This document shows positions 9,423 to 19,351 of a stretch of 64,000 nt of DNA, piece by piece; within the stretch, counting starts at the first letter, position 1; each line of letters starts with the position of its first letter. A program made the position numbers and the translations under genes. The notes beneath the pieces are model-generated. The model ran no database searches, was not told the DNA's origin, and saw only the letters and a list, made by a program, of their open reading frames with translations. Source of the DNA: Rhizobium sp. NXC14 (GTDB lineage: Bacteria; Pseudomonadota; Alphaproteobacteria; Rhizobiales; Rhizobiaceae); assembly GCF_002117485.1 (NCBI RefSeq), contig NZ_CP021030.1, positions 1,367,001-1,431,000 on the forward strand, in the 5' to 3' direction.

Positions 9423-10709
9423 TTATTGCACAGTCCATTGCGCGATGTCGTCGCGTTCGCCGATCAGCGCCAGACCATGGGCGATCGACAGCAGTTCGCC
9501 ACCGCTTTCGATCCGGTCGCGCTCGAAGCGCTCGGTGAAGATGCGGCGCACCGCCGGCACGAAGGAGGTGCCGCCGGTCAGGAACACCTTGTCGATGTCA
9601 GCAGGCTTCGTCTCGGTTTTGACAAGCACCTCGTCGAGGGCGCCTTCGATGCGGGCGAGATCCTCGGCGATCCAGCTTTCGAAGTCGCGGCGCTTAATGC
9701 TGCGCTGTCCGCCGCGGCCAAGCGGCGCGAATTCGAAAGGCGCCTCGTCGGCAGCCGAGAGCGCCATCTTCGTCGTCGACACCGCCTGGTAGAGCGGATA
9801 GCCTTCGTCATGATCGATGAGGTCGATGAAGATTTCGAGCTTTTCCGGCTCAAGGCTGGTGCGCACCAGTTTCTTCAGATCCTCGAATTCCCGCGTGGTC
9901 TTGAAGATCGACAGCTGGTTCCAGCGGCCGAAGCTGGAATAGTAGTTGACTTCGAGAATCTTGTCGAAGCTCCTGAAATGGCTTCCCTTGCCGATCAGCG
10001 GCGCGACGATATTGTCGATCATCCGATAGTCGAAATGATCGCCGGCGACGCCGACGCCGGAATGGCCGATCGGCGTTGCCGTCAGCCTGCCGGCGACGGT
10101 TTCGAAGCGGATAAGCGAATAGTCGGTCGTGCCGCCGCCGAAATCGGCAACCAGCACCGTCGCATCCTGCTTCAAGTTCTGCGCAAAATAGAAGGCGGCG
10201 GCGACCGGCTCGTAGACATAGTGGATTTCGGGAAAGCCGAAGCGCGACAGCGCCTCGTTATAGCGTTCGGTCGCGAGCGCCGGATCGGGGCTGGCGCCGG
10301 CGAAATGCACCGGCCGGCCGGTGACGATGCGGCTGACATCCGAGGGCCAGCTGTCGCCGGCATAGTTGCGCAGGCGCCGCACGAAGATCTCCATCAAATC
10401 CTCGAAATTGTGCCGCTTGGCGAAGATCAGCGTGCCCTGGAACAGCGCGCTTGCCGCAAAGGTCTTGATCGACTGCAGGAACCGGCATTCGCCGGGATTG
10501 TCGATGAATTGCCGGATGGCCGCATGGCCCGCCTCCACTTTCAGCGCCGAGGCGCCGAGCTGGGCGTCCTTCATGAAGGAGAGTGCCGTCCGCATGCTGT
10601 CGGCCGTCCCGGCCGCGCTTGTGAACGTCATCGAACCCGTTGTCCCGCCATCCGCCGTGGCGAGAACCGTATTCGTCGTGCCGAAGTCGAAACCCAGCGC
10701 CTGAGCCAT
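9423..10709 (-). CDS. Hsp70-family ATPase without substrate domain (YegD-like)
   Basis: The 428-residue protein starts with GFDFGTTNTVLA, the phosphate-1 loop of the actin/Hsp70 fold, and has VADFGGGTTDYSL (phosphate 2) near residue 190 and FLTGGTSFVPAV near the end (adenosine motif). It matches YegD-type Hsp70-like proteins, which stop after the nucleotide-binding domain and lack the peptide-binding domain of DnaK. A chaperone-like ATPase role in the cytosol is likely; the client is unknown. A 207-bp gap separates it from the RND pump upstream on the same strand, so it is probably a single-gene unit. Confidence 0.88.
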   Translation of the reverse strand: MAQALGFDFGTTNTVLATADGGTTGSMTFTSAAGTADSMRTALSFMKDAQLGASALKVEAGHAAIRQFIDNPGECRFLQSIKTFAASALFQGTLIFAKRHNFEDLMEIFVRRLRNYAGDSWPSDVSRIVTGRPVHFAGASPDPALATERYNEALSRFGFPEIHYVYEPVAAAFYFAQNLKQDATVLVADFGGGTTDYSLIRFETVAGRLTATPIGHSGVGVAGDHFDYRMIDNIVAPLIGKGSHFRSFDKILEVNYYSSFGRWNQLSIFKTTREFEDLKKLVRTSLEPEKLEIFIDLIDHDEGYPLYQAVSTTKMALSAADEAPFEFAPLGRGGQRSIKRRDFESWIAEDLARIEGALDEVLVKTETKPADIDKVFLTGGTSFVPAVRRIFTERFERDRIESGGELLSIAHGLALIGERDDIAQWTVQ

Positions 10710-10916
10710 GCCCGCACCTCTTCATGCCGATTGTTGCTGGAGACGGAGCAGCTCTCCGCAAGGGCGTAAAGGACGCCTGGATCAAGGAGGGCGGTTGATG
10801 CCATAGCGGCGTGACACATTCAAGGGGATTGAAGATCGAGACGCGTTGCCGCGCCCGCTTCTTCGCCGCTCGGGGGCAAGAAGCGGACAGGCAAGGCCCG
10901 GTATCGTCAGAACTCC

Positions 10917-13900
10917 TTACTCGGCGGCCAGCGCCCTTGTCTCCTGCAGCACCGGCTCCTCGACCTTCTTCTGGCCCATCAGCCGGCCGAGGAAATGGCC
11001 GAACCGGTCCATCTCGACGAAGATGACAGGGGTGATGAACAGCGTCAGCAACTGCGACACGACGAGGCCGCCGACGACGGCTATGCCGAGCGGCTGGCGC
11101 AGCTCCGAGCTGGCGCCGGTGCCGAGTGCGATCGGCAGCGCGCCGAGCAGGGCGCAGAAGGTCGTCATCATGATCGGCCGGAAGCGTCGCACACAGGCCT
11201 CGTGGATCGCCGACGTCGCCTTTTCGCCGGTCGTGCGCATGGTCTCCACCGCCACATCGATCATCATGATCGCGTTCTTCTTGACGATGCCGATCAGCAT
11301 CAGCAGCCCGATGAGGACAATGATCGACAGGTCGAAGCCCATGATCTTCAAGGCGAGCAGCGCACCGAAGGCCGCCGCGGGCAAGCCGGACAGAATGGTG
11401 AGCGGATGGATGAAGCTTTCATAGAGCACGCCGAGCACAACATAGATGGTCAGCACCGCCGCCAGGATCAGATAGGGCGTATTGCCCTGCGACTGTTCGA
11501 AGATCTCGGCCGTGCCGCCATAGGAGGTGAAGACATCGGCCGGCAGGCCGATCTCCTTCTTGATCTGGTCGATCGCTGCCGTCGCGTCACTGAGCGAAAC
11601 GCCTTCAGGCAGGTTGAAGGAAACGGTGGTCGAGACAAGCTGGCCCGTCTGGTTGATCGTCACGGGGCCGGTGGTGCGCTGCACGTGCGCGAAGTTCGAA
11701 AGCGGCACCAGACTGCCATTGGACGAGGCGACGCGAATCTCCGACAGCTTCTGGTCGTCCCAGGGTTTGCTGGTGTCGTATTCGACGATGACGTCGTAGC
11801 TGTCGCCGGTCGACTGGATCTCTGCCGCCGTATATCCGCTGAAGGATTCCTGCAGTGTCGTGCGCAGCGTATCGTTGTCGATCCCATAGGCCGCCGCCCG
11901 CTCACTATCGATGACGATATTGGCTTGCAGGGCGTTGTTCTGGGCATCCGACGTCACATCGGTGAACAGCCCGCGGTCACCACGCATCGCCGCTTGGATC
12001 TTGCCGGCCCAGAGATTGGTCTGGTCGGCGCTCAGCGCCTGAATGACCAGCTGATATTGGCTTGCGGTCTGGCGGCCGCCGAAGCGCAGGCTCTGATTCG
12101 GCGTCACGAAGGCCTGCAATCCGGGGATCTTGTTGATCGCGGTGCGCAGCTCACGCAACGTCTGATCAAGCGGCGGGCGCTCCTTCTTGTCCTTGAGTTC
12201 GACGAACATCGAGCCATTGTTCTGCGGTTTGTTCGGATTGCCGCCGATCGTCGACATGACATGGTTGACGGCCGGGTTCGCCTTGACGGCGGCTGCCGCC
12301 TGCTGCTGCAGAGCCTCCATGGCGGAATAGGAAATGTCTTGCCGGGCCTGCGTGCTGATCGTCAGCCGGCCGATGTCCTCCTGCGGGAAGAAGCTGGTCG
12401 GCAGCGTCATGAAGAAATAGATTGTCAGCGCCACCGAGCCGAGGAACAGGCCGAGAATCGTGACACGATGGCGAAGACACCAGCCGACTGATCTGTCGTA
12501 GCCGCGGAGTGTCCGCTCGAAACCGGCATCGAAGATGCGGATCAAAAGCGGCGGCCGGCTGTGATTGTTGGAAAGGCGCGAACCAAGCATCGGCGTCACG
12601 GTTAGCGAAACGATCGCCGACGAGATGATGGCGATGGCGACCACCATGCCGAATTCGTTGAACACGCGGCCGACGACGCCGCCCATCAGGAGGATCGGGA
12701 TGAAGACGGCAATCAGCGAAACCGACATGGATATGATCGTGTAGCTGACTTCGCCGGCCCCTTTGATCGCCGCCTCGCGCACCGGCATGCCTTCCTCGAC
12801 ATGGCGCAGGATGTTCTCGAGCATGACGATCGCGTCGTCCACCACCAGTCCCACTGCCAGTGTCAGCCCGAGCAGCGAAATGTTGTCGATGCTGTAGCCG
12901 AGCACATACATCATGCCGAAGGTCGCAATCAGCGACAGCGGAACGGCAAGCCCCGGGATGATCGTTGCCGTTGCATGGCCGGTGAAGAGGTAGATGACGA
13001 GAACGACGAGGCCGATCGTCAGGAAGAGTGTGAACTTAACGTCGGCAATGGCGGCGCGAATGGGTTTTGCGGCGTCGTTCATGACCACGGTCGTCACCGA
13101 AGACGGAATTTCGGCGTGCAACTGCGGCAGCTTGGCGTTGATTGCATCGACGACATCAACCGTATTGGCGTCCGGTTGGCGCTGGATGGCGAGGATGATG
13201 CCGCGCTGGCCGTCATACCAGCTGCCGGTATACTGGTTCTCGACGCCGTCCTGTACATCGGCGACATCGCCGAGATGGATCGGCGCTCCGTTCGGATTGG
13301 CGATCACGAGCGAGCGGAACTGGTCGGCATTGGTGCGCTGCGTATTCGCGGTGATGGTCATGCTCTGTGAATTGTTCTGCAGCGTCCCCACGGGTTGCTG
13401 GCTGTTGGCGGCAGAAAGCGCCTTGTTGACGGTATCGATGCCGATGCCGCGTGTGAGCAGCTTGTTGGGATCGACCTCGACTCGTACAGCATAGGTCTGC
13501 GCACCATAGACGCTGACCTGGGCAACGCCGGGCAGCGTCGAAAGCGATGGCGAGATGATGTCCTCGGCGATCTCGTCGAGCTTGCTGCGCGGCATGGTGT
13601 TGCTCTGCACGGAGAGCAGCATCACAGGCGCATCGGCCGGGTTGGTCTTGCGATAGCTCGGTGGTGTCGTCAGGTTGTCGGGCAGCTGCCGCGTCGCGTG
13701 TGAGATTGCCGCCTGCACATCGGCAGCAGCCGCATCGATATCGCGATTGAGATCAAACTGCAGCACGATGCTGGTGCTGCCGAGCGAGCTCGAGGCGCTG
13801 ATTTCGCTGATCCCGGGAATGGTCTCGAACTGCTTGATCAGCGGCGTGGCAACCGAGGTCGCCATGGTCTGCGGCGAAGCACCGCTCAGCTGCGCCGAAA

Positions 13901-14036
13901 CGTTGATCGTCGGAAAATCAACCTGCGGCAGCGCTGCAACCGGCACGAGCCGGTAGCCGGCAAGACCGGCCAGAATGACGCCGATGGCAAGCAGCGTTGT
14001 TGCGACGGGGCGCTGGATACAGAAATTCGGGATCAT
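10917..14036 (-). CDS. RND efflux transporter, inner-membrane pump (MdtB/MdtC-like)
   Basis: This is a full-length 1039-residue resistance-nodulation-division pump. It starts FCIQRPVATTLLAIGVILAG (TM1), has a large periplasmic loop, the proton-relay region GLTLAVGLVVDDAIVM in TM4 with its paired aspartates, and a second half with the same plan. It uses proton influx to expel drugs or other amphiphiles. The closest style is MdtB/MdtC rather than AcrB (LPQVDFPTINVSA near residue 40). Its start overlaps the stop of the adaptor gene by 4 bp (ATGA), so the two are translationally coupled. No outer-membrane TolC-type gene or regulator is adjacent. Confidence 0.95.
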   Translation of the reverse strand: MIPNFCIQRPVATTLLAIGVILAGLAGYRLVPVAALPQVDFPTINVSAQLSGASPQTMATSVATPLIKQFETIPGISEISASSSLGSTSIVLQFDLNRDIDAAAADVQAAISHATRQLPDNLTTPPSYRKTNPADAPVMLLSVQSNTMPRSKLDEIAEDIISPSLSTLPGVAQVSVYGAQTYAVRVEVDPNKLLTRGIGIDTVNKALSAANSQQPVGTLQNNSQSMTITANTQRTNADQFRSLVIANPNGAPIHLGDVADVQDGVENQYTGSWYDGQRGIILAIQRQPDANTVDVVDAINAKLPQLHAEIPSSVTTVVMNDAAKPIRAAIADVKFTLFLTIGLVVLVIYLFTGHATATIIPGLAVPLSLIATFGMMYVLGYSIDNISLLGLTLAVGLVVDDAIVMLENILRHVEEGMPVREAAIKGAGEVSYTIISMSVSLIAVFIPILLMGGVVGRVFNEFGMVVAIAIISSAIVSLTVTPMLGSRLSNNHSRPPLLIRIFDAGFERTLRGYDRSVGWCLRHRVTILGLFLGSVALTIYFFMTLPTSFFPQEDIGRLTISTQARQDISYSAMEALQQQAAAAVKANPAVNHVMSTIGGNPNKPQNNGSMFVELKDKKERPPLDQTLRELRTAINKIPGLQAFVTPNQSLRFGGRQTASQYQLVIQALSADQTNLWAGKIQAAMRGDRGLFTDVTSDAQNNALQANIVIDSERAAAYGIDNDTLRTTLQESFSGYTAAEIQSTGDSYDVIVEYDTSKPWDDQKLSEIRVASSNGSLVPLSNFAHVQRTTGPVTINQTGQLVSTTVSFNLPEGVSLSDATAAIDQIKKEIGLPADVFTSYGGTAEIFEQSQGNTPYLILAAVLTIYVVLGVLYESFIHPLTILSGLPAAAFGALLALKIMGFDLSIIVLIGLLMLIGIVKKNAIMMIDVAVETMRTTGEKATSAIHEACVRRFRPIMMTTFCALLGALPIALGTGASSELRQPLGIAVVGGLVVSQLLTLFITPVIFVEMDRFGHFLGRLMGQKKVEEPVLQETRALAAE

Positions 14037-15358
14037 TGCTGAGCTCCCACCGCGATCGTCTCGGACTGCCGCAGTTGCCGAGGCTCTTCGGCAGACGCGA
14101 CGTCAAGCGTCTTGTCGTCGAACTGCTCGTTGATTGGCTGCTGGTCGCTGAGCTGGCCCTGGCCTTCGATGACGACATGGTCGCCCGGCTGAAGACCCGA
14201 TTCGATAGCGGTGAAGCCGCCATTGGCGCGGGCGACGGTGACCGGCGTCAGATGCGATTTGCCGTCCTTGGCGACGAAGGCGAAGAACCCGTCCGGGCCG
14301 GGGCTGACGGCAACCGTCGGCACCACCACCTGCTGTTCGTCGTTGTTGAAATGCACGACGATATTGACCGATTGGCCGGGCCACAGCGCACCGGAGGCAT
14401 TCTCGAATTTCGCCTTGGCCAAGATCGTGCCCGAGGCCGTGTCGACCGTGTTGTCGTAGAAGCTGATCTCGCCCTTGCGCACCTGCCCCTTGGAGGAAGC
14501 GGGAACTGTGCTGACCTCGACCGGGCCGGCTGCCAGCGCTTTCTTCAGGACGCGCAGATAGCGCTCCTGCAGGTGAAATTTCACATAGATCGGATCATAT
14601 TTCGCGATGGTGACGATTGCCGACCCGGCATTGAGGAAGGCGCCCTTGCTGACGGCAATATCGCCGAGCCGGCCGTCGAAGGGCGCCCGGATATCCGTAT
14701 TCTCGAGGGTGATTTGATCCGAGGCCAGGGTGGCCTTGTCAGCCTCGACTGTGGCCGCGGCGGTGTCGCGGGCAGCTCTTGCCTGGTCGAGGCTCTGCTG
14801 GGTGCCCGCCTTCTGGTCGAACAGGTCCTGTGCGCGAACCAGGGCCGTCTCCGCTTCCGAAAGCGTTGCCGTATCCCGGACGATCATCGCATTGTCCTTG
14901 TCGACCGCCGCCTTGGCCGTCCGGTCGTCGAGCTTGGCGATAAGGTCGCCGGCTTTGACGGTGGCTCCATCCTGCGCATTGATGCTGACGACCAGGCCCT
15001 GTTCCTGTGCGGCCATGGTCGTATTGTCGTCGGCATCGGCCCAGCCGGACGCGGTGACATCCGTCGGCAGCGTCGTTTTCACCGCAGCGACTGTTTTGAC
15101 GACGGTCGGGCCACCACCTCCACGTCTGCGTCCGCCACCCTGGTGTTGCCCGCCATTCCCGGCTTGGTCGGTCGGCGCCTGATTGGCCTGCGTCTGTTCG
15201 CCCTGTGCCTGCCTGCTGCCGCCATTGCCGCCGGCCGGCTGCTTGATGAGCTGCGAAAGGTAGGGAATGTGCGCGGCATAAGGGACGAGATTCCCGAATT
15301 GCCAAACCCCGACCGCGGCGATTGCGACAAAGCTGACGGTGATCCAAAATTTCTTCAT
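14033..15358 (-). CDS. RND efflux periplasmic adaptor (membrane fusion protein)
   Basis: The 441-residue protein begins with one membrane anchor (WITVSFVAIAAVGVWQFG). A low-complexity Gln/Gly/Arg linker (about 47-85) follows, then the usual adaptor order: a biotinyl-lipoyl half (NTTMAAQEQGLVVSINAQDG), an alpha-helical hairpin (AETALVRAQDLFDQ), the other lipoyl half (IRAPFDGRLGDI) and beta-barrel domains. It links the RND pump to an outer-membrane channel. It is the first gene of a two-gene operon. The long basic linker is unusual compared with MdtA. The promoter lies in the 273-bp divergent gap shared with the phosphotransferase gene. Confidence 0.93.
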   Translation of the reverse strand: MKKFWITVSFVAIAAVGVWQFGNLVPYAAHIPYLSQLIKQPAGGNGGSRQAQGEQTQANQAPTDQAGNGGQHQGGGRRRGGGGPTVVKTVAAVKTTLPTDVTASGWADADDNTTMAAQEQGLVVSINAQDGATVKAGDLIAKLDDRTAKAAVDKDNAMIVRDTATLSEAETALVRAQDLFDQKAGTQQSLDQARAARDTAAATVEADKATLASDQITLENTDIRAPFDGRLGDIAVSKGAFLNAGSAIVTIAKYDPIYVKFHLQERYLRVLKKALAAGPVEVSTVPASSKGQVRKGEISFYDNTVDTASGTILAKAKFENASGALWPGQSVNIVVHFNNDEQQVVVPTVAVSPGPDGFFAFVAKDGKSHLTPVTVARANGGFTAIESGLQPGDHVVIEGQGQLSDQQPINEQFDDKTLDVASAEEPRQLRQSETIAVGAQQ

Positions 15359-15631
15359 GGGTGAGACCGGGGTTTGAGCACGGGTGCAAATTTATGCTTT
15401 GATTGAGCCGCTTATATTGCGGCGCAAAAAAGACATAATTCCCGTGTCGCGATCACTAAGTGGTTATAATGGCTTAAATTTTTGTAATGAATATTCCGTA
15501 ATATTCAGGTTATACTAATATATGTGAAGTGCAAATTGGCGCGGGCTCGAAGGCTGCAATCCGGCGGTTCGCAACAGCTCGGTGCCACTCCCCACGCGCG
15601 AAAGATGGGGAAACAGAGAAGGCAGCTCGTC

Positions 15632-16513
15632 ATGACTGAATTGGATGCCAGCGAATTTCGCTCTGTCGTCACAAGCGTATTTCCCGAACTGACCGGCTCC
15701 GTCTTCAAGCTGGCGGCAAAGGACTGGGATTCGATCGCGATCGACGTCGACGACACGCTGATCTTCAAGTTTCCCCGCCATATAGGCGCCGAAAGAGCGC
15801 TTGTGAAAGAAGCCGCTTTGCTCAATGTCGTCCGACCGTCGCTGTCGATGGCGGTTCCCGACATGCGCATTCACGACGGGCCGCCGATCTTCTCCAGCCA
15901 CGCCAAGCTCGAGGGTGAACACCTTATTGCCGAAGACTACGATGCGCTTCGGGAGGGCGACCGTCAGCGGCTCGCGGATGACCTCGCGCGATTTTACGCC
16001 GAGCTGCACGCGCTCGATGCCGATCTTCTACGGGCGGCCGGCGCCGGAGCGATCCAGCCATGGCAATCGCCGGAGGCGGTTCGGACGAAGGCTTTGCCGC
16101 TGCTGCCGCCCGATATCAAGGGCTTTGCGGAGAGCGTTGTTTCGGATTTCGAGGCCTTGCCGCCGGATCCCTTCGGCAGCGTCTTTGGTTTCTTCGATGG
16201 CCACGGCTGGAATATGGCATTCGATCACGGGCACGGTAAGCTCAACGGCATTTACGATTTCGCCGATTCAGGTTTCGGTCCGTTGCACCAGGAGTTCATC
16301 TATTCGAACTTCATCTCGCCCGATCTGACCGCGCGCATCGTCTCTGCCTATGAAATGCTGACCGGACGGAGGCTCGACCGGCGGCGCATTGCGATCCTGA
16401 CGGGTTTCCATCGGCTTTCCGAACTCGCCGAACTTGCCGACGATCCGGCCAATGTCGAACAGATGATCCGGAACGCGGCGACCTGGGCTGCCGTGGCGGT
16501 CCGTGCGGCCTGA
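15632..16513 (+). CDS. Aminoglycoside-phosphotransferase-fold kinase (APH family)
   Basis: The 293-residue protein has the small-molecule kinase pattern. An N-lobe strand carries the probable ATP Lys (DTLIFKFPRH), the catalytic loop is replaced by FGFFDGHGWNMAFD near residue 190, and the metal motif is IYDFADSGFGP. The APH catalytic HxD becomes DGHGWN, which some family members share. The start at 15632 follows GAAGG; upstream in-frame codons give an unlikely basic leader. The substrate is not evident. It is probably a housekeeping metabolite kinase, and I see no sign of transfer or a resistance cassette. Confidence 0.8.
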   Translation: MTELDASEFRSVVTSVFPELTGSVFKLAAKDWDSIAIDVDDTLIFKFPRHIGAERALVKEAALLNVVRPSLSMAVPDMRIHDGPPIFSSHAKLEGEHLIAEDYDALREGDRQRLADDLARFYAELHALDADLLRAAGAGAIQPWQSPEAVRTKALPLLPPDIKGFAESVVSDFEALPPDPFGSVFGFFDGHGWNMAFDHGHGKLNGIYDFADSGFGPLHQEFIYSNFISPDLTARIVSAYEMLTGRRLDRRRIAILTGFHRLSELAELADDPANVEQMIRNAATWAAVAVRAA

Positions 16514-16519
16514 GCTGCT

Positions 16520-17308
16520 CTAGACGGACCGTGCGGCGCCGCCGTCGCAGCGGATGAGCGAGCCGGTAATGTAGCTTGCCGGTTGGCTGCACAGGAAGGC
16601 GGCCGTTGCGGCAAATTCCTCGACCCTGCCGTAGCGGCCGACAGGAATGCGCGCCTCCTTGTCGGCGCGGATTTCCTCGAGGCTTTTGCCCGTCCGCTTT
16701 GCCGCGGCGCCGTCGAGGTCGTCGAGCCGCCTGGTCAGGATGCTGCCCGGCAGAAGCAAGTTGGTGGTGATGCCGAAGCTCGCCACTTCGGAGGCAAGAG
16801 TCTTGCTCCAGCCGGCAAGCGCCGGGCGCAGCGTGTTCGACAGCGCCAGGTTGGCGATCGGTTCGATCACGCCTGATGAGGCGACCGTCAGGATGCGGCC
16901 CCAGCCTTGCGCCTTCATGTCAGGCAGCAGCGCATTGGTGAGCGTGATCACCCGGGCGACCATGGAGAGGAAATAGGTTTCGAGCTTTTCGGCCGTCATC
17001 TCCTCCGTCGTGCCGGGCGTTGGCCCGCCGGTATTGTTGACGAGGATGTCGATGCCGCCGAACCTCTCCTTCACTGCCGTCGTTGCCGTCTCGACGAAGC
17101 GCTCATCGCCAAGATCGGCCCAGATCCAGTCGGCCCGGCCATTGCCTTCGCTGTTGATCGCCGCGCAATTGGCCTCCAGCTGTTCGCCGCTGCGCCCGCA
17201 CAGCAGCACGTTTGCGCCTTCGCGCGCGAGTGCTGTGGCGATGCCGAGGCCAAGCCCGCGCGAGGAGGCAAGAACGAGCGCCCGTTTGCCCTTGATACCG
17301 AGATCCAT
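16520..17308 (-). CDS. Short-chain dehydrogenase/reductase
   Basis: The 262-residue protein has the Rossmann start KRALVLASSRGLGLGIA (nucleotide loop GxxxGxG with SSRG) and the structural motif NNTGGPTPGT in place of NNAG. The C-terminal SDR pattern (ASYITGSLIRCDGG) is also present. The usual YxxxK site appears changed: the region reads SNTLRPALAGWSKTL, lacking the Tyr. That pattern occurs in a subgroup of SDRs of uncertain reaction. The ATG at 17308 has an excellent GGAGG. It converges on the phosphotransferase gene and diverges from the ETF-QO gene. Confidence 0.85.
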   Translation of the reverse strand: MDLGIKGKRALVLASSRGLGLGIATALAREGANVLLCGRSGEQLEANCAAINSEGNGRADWIWADLGDERFVETATTAVKERFGGIDILVNNTGGPTPGTTEEMTAEKLETYFLSMVARVITLTNALLPDMKAQGWGRILTVASSGVIEPIANLALSNTLRPALAGWSKTLASEVASFGITTNLLLPGSILTRRLDDLDGAAAKRTGKSLEEIRADKEARIPVGRYGRVEEFAATAAFLCSQPASYITGSLIRCDGGAARSV

Positions 17309-17393
17309 GATTTCCTCCGATGTCTTCGAGGCATGTATAAGGCGCGGACGACAAAAAGGGAAAGGGACGACTGTGGTCTCGCGGGTTTCACAA

Positions 17394-17410
17394 CTGACGT
17401 TAACGTAAGC
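17394..17410. promoter_or_regulatory. LiuR-like operator upstream of ETF-QO
   Basis: The perfect palindrome ACGTTAACGT (17397-17406) sits in a longer TGACGTTAACGTAAG. This is close to the consensus described for LiuR, a MerR-type regulator of branched-chain amino acid degradation (ACGT-N2-ACGT with A/T flanks). It lies in the SDR/ETF-QO divergent gap, about 145 bp before the ETF-QO start. No LiuR gene is in the window. Confidence 0.5.
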
Positions 17411-17551
17411 GGTACCGTAAGTCTCGCATCGGCTGGAATGTCTTTGTGCGAATTGAGGATTGGCTGTCGCATCCCGGCTCGACAATGCTTCGCGGTTTTG
17501 ACAAGACAGTGGCCATGGGATGATGGCCACTGGCCAAGCGGAGACGAATGA

Positions 17552-19216
17552 ATGACCGAGACGACTGAGCTGCCCGAACGCGAGAGCATGGAATTTGACG
17601 TTGTGATCGTCGGCGCCGGTCCTGCCGGTTTGGCGGCGGCCATCCGGCTGAAGCAGGTCAATCCGGAACTGTCCGTCGTGGTGCTGGAGAAGGGGGCCGA
17701 GGTCGGCGCCCATATCCTCTCCGGCGCCGTCGTCGATCCCATTGGCATCGACCGGCTGCTGCCCGGCTGGCGCAAGGAGGAAGGCCATCCCTTCAAGACC
17801 GAGGTGACCGCCGACCACTTCCTGGTCCTCGGCCCCGCCGGCTCGATCCGTCTGCCGAACATCCTGATGCCGCCCTTGATGAACAATCACGGCAACTACA
17901 TCGTGTCACTCGGCAATGTCTGTCGCTGGCTGGCTGGCAAAGCAGAAGAACTCGGCGTCGAGATCTATCCGGGCTTTGCCGCCGTCGAAGTGCTGTACGA
18001 TGACAAAGGCGCGGTGATCGGCGTTGCCACCGGCGATATGGGCATCGAGAAGAATGGCGAGCCTGGTCCCAACTACACCCGCGGCATGGAGCTGCGCGGC
18101 AAATATACGCTGATCGGCGAAGGCGTGCGTGGCTCGCTCGCCAAGCAGCTGATCGCCAAGTTCGACCTGCAGAAGGACCGCGAGCCGCAGAAATTCGGCA
18201 TCGGCATCAAGGAGCTCTGGCAGGTCAAGCCGGAGAATCACAAGCCTGGTCTGGTGCAGCACTCCTTCGGCTGGCCGCTCGGCATGAAAACCGGCGGCGG
18301 TTCCTTCCTTTATCACCTCGAAGACAATCTGGTGGCCGTCGGCTTCGTTGTCCACCTGAACTACAAGAACCCTTATCTCTACCCCTTCGAGGAGTTCCAG
18401 CGCTTCAAGACCCATCCGGCGATCCGGGGAACTTTCGAGGGTGGCAAGCGGCTGTCCTATGGCGCGCGTGCGATCACCGAGGGCGGCTATCAGTCGGTGC
18501 CGAAGCTTTCCTTCCCCGGCGGGGCGCTGATCGGCTGTTCGGCCGGTCTCGTCAATGTGCCGCGCATCAAGGGCAGCCACAATGCGGTGCTGTCGGGCAT
18601 GCTGGCGGCCGAGAAGATCGCCGCGGCGATTGTATCAGGCCGCAGCCATGACGAAGTGGTCGAGATCGAGAATGAATGGCGCGCCACAGACATTGGCCGC
18701 GACCTGAAGCTGGTGCGCAACGTCAAGCCGCTGTGGTCGAAGTTCGGCACGGCCGTCGGCGTCGCGCTCGGCGGCCTCGACATGTGGGTGAACACGCTGT
18801 TCGGCTTCTCCTTCTTCGGCACCCTTGGTCACGGCAAGACCGATGCGCAGAGCCTGGAGCCGGCCGCCAACCACAAACCGATCGCCTATCCGAAACCGGA
18901 TGGCGTTCTGACCTTCGACCGCCTGTCCTCGGTGTTCCTGTCGAACACCAATCACGAGGAAGACCAGCCGGTGCATCTGCAGGTCAAGGACATGGCGCTG
19001 CAGAAGAGCTCCGAGCTCGGCATCTATGCCGGCCCGTCGACACGCTACTGTCCGGCCGGCGTCTACGAATGGGTGGAGAAGGATGGCGACAAGACCTTCG
19101 TTATCAACGCCCAGAACTGCGTGCACTGCAAGACTTGCGACATCAAGGACCCGAACCAAAACATCAACTGGGTGCCGCCGCAGGGCGGCGAGGGGCCGGT
19201 CTATCCGAATATGTGA
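17552..19216 (+). CDS. Electron-transfer flavoprotein-ubiquinone oxidoreductase
   Basis: The 554-residue protein passes electrons from ETF, loaded by acyl-CoA and related dehydrogenases, to ubiquinone at the inner membrane. The N-terminus has the FAD motif VVIVGAGPAGLAAAIRL, and the C-terminus has a 4Fe-4S ferredoxin-like site with Cys500, 523, 526 and 529 (CVHCKTC). Length and order match eukaryotic-type ETF-QO, and the intact N-terminal region and Fe-S site set it apart from a simple FixC. A 9-bp inverted repeat, AGTGGCCAT/ATGGCCACT (17508-17531), lies just before the ribosome site GCGGAG and could affect translation. ETF subunits are not nearby. Confidence 0.95.
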   Translation: MTETTELPERESMEFDVVIVGAGPAGLAAAIRLKQVNPELSVVVLEKGAEVGAHILSGAVVDPIGIDRLLPGWRKEEGHPFKTEVTADHFLVLGPAGSIRLPNILMPPLMNNHGNYIVSLGNVCRWLAGKAEELGVEIYPGFAAVEVLYDDKGAVIGVATGDMGIEKNGEPGPNYTRGMELRGKYTLIGEGVRGSLAKQLIAKFDLQKDREPQKFGIGIKELWQVKPENHKPGLVQHSFGWPLGMKTGGGSFLYHLEDNLVAVGFVVHLNYKNPYLYPFEEFQRFKTHPAIRGTFEGGKRLSYGARAITEGGYQSVPKLSFPGGALIGCSAGLVNVPRIKGSHNAVLSGMLAAEKIAAAIVSGRSHDEVVEIENEWRATDIGRDLKLVRNVKPLWSKFGTAVGVALGGLDMWVNTLFGFSFFGTLGHGKTDAQSLEPAANHKPIAYPKPDGVLTFDRLSSVFLSNTNHEEDQPVHLQVKDMALQKSSELGIYAGPSTRYCPAGVYEWVEKDGDKTFVINAQNCVHCKTCDIKDPNQNINWVPPQGGEGPVYPNM

Positions 19217-19351
19217 GGTGCCTCGCCGACATCGGCGGTGATTTCGACCGCTGACGTCTTCGTGATCGCCTTTCGCCGGCTGCCGTTAGCCGTTCGTTAA
19301 CCATAAATTCCTTAGCTTGCGACATGTTGTTGACGCACTAAGGACACATTC

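Noticed and set aside
10995..12491. A 498-codon frame opposite the RND pump
   Set aside because: Shadow of the pump gene; no membrane or domain features and no ribosome site.
15632..16513. Antibiotic resistance phosphotransferase
   Set aside because: The fold is APH-like, but the gene has host-like codon use, no mobile context and no match to a known resistance enzyme that I can recognise.
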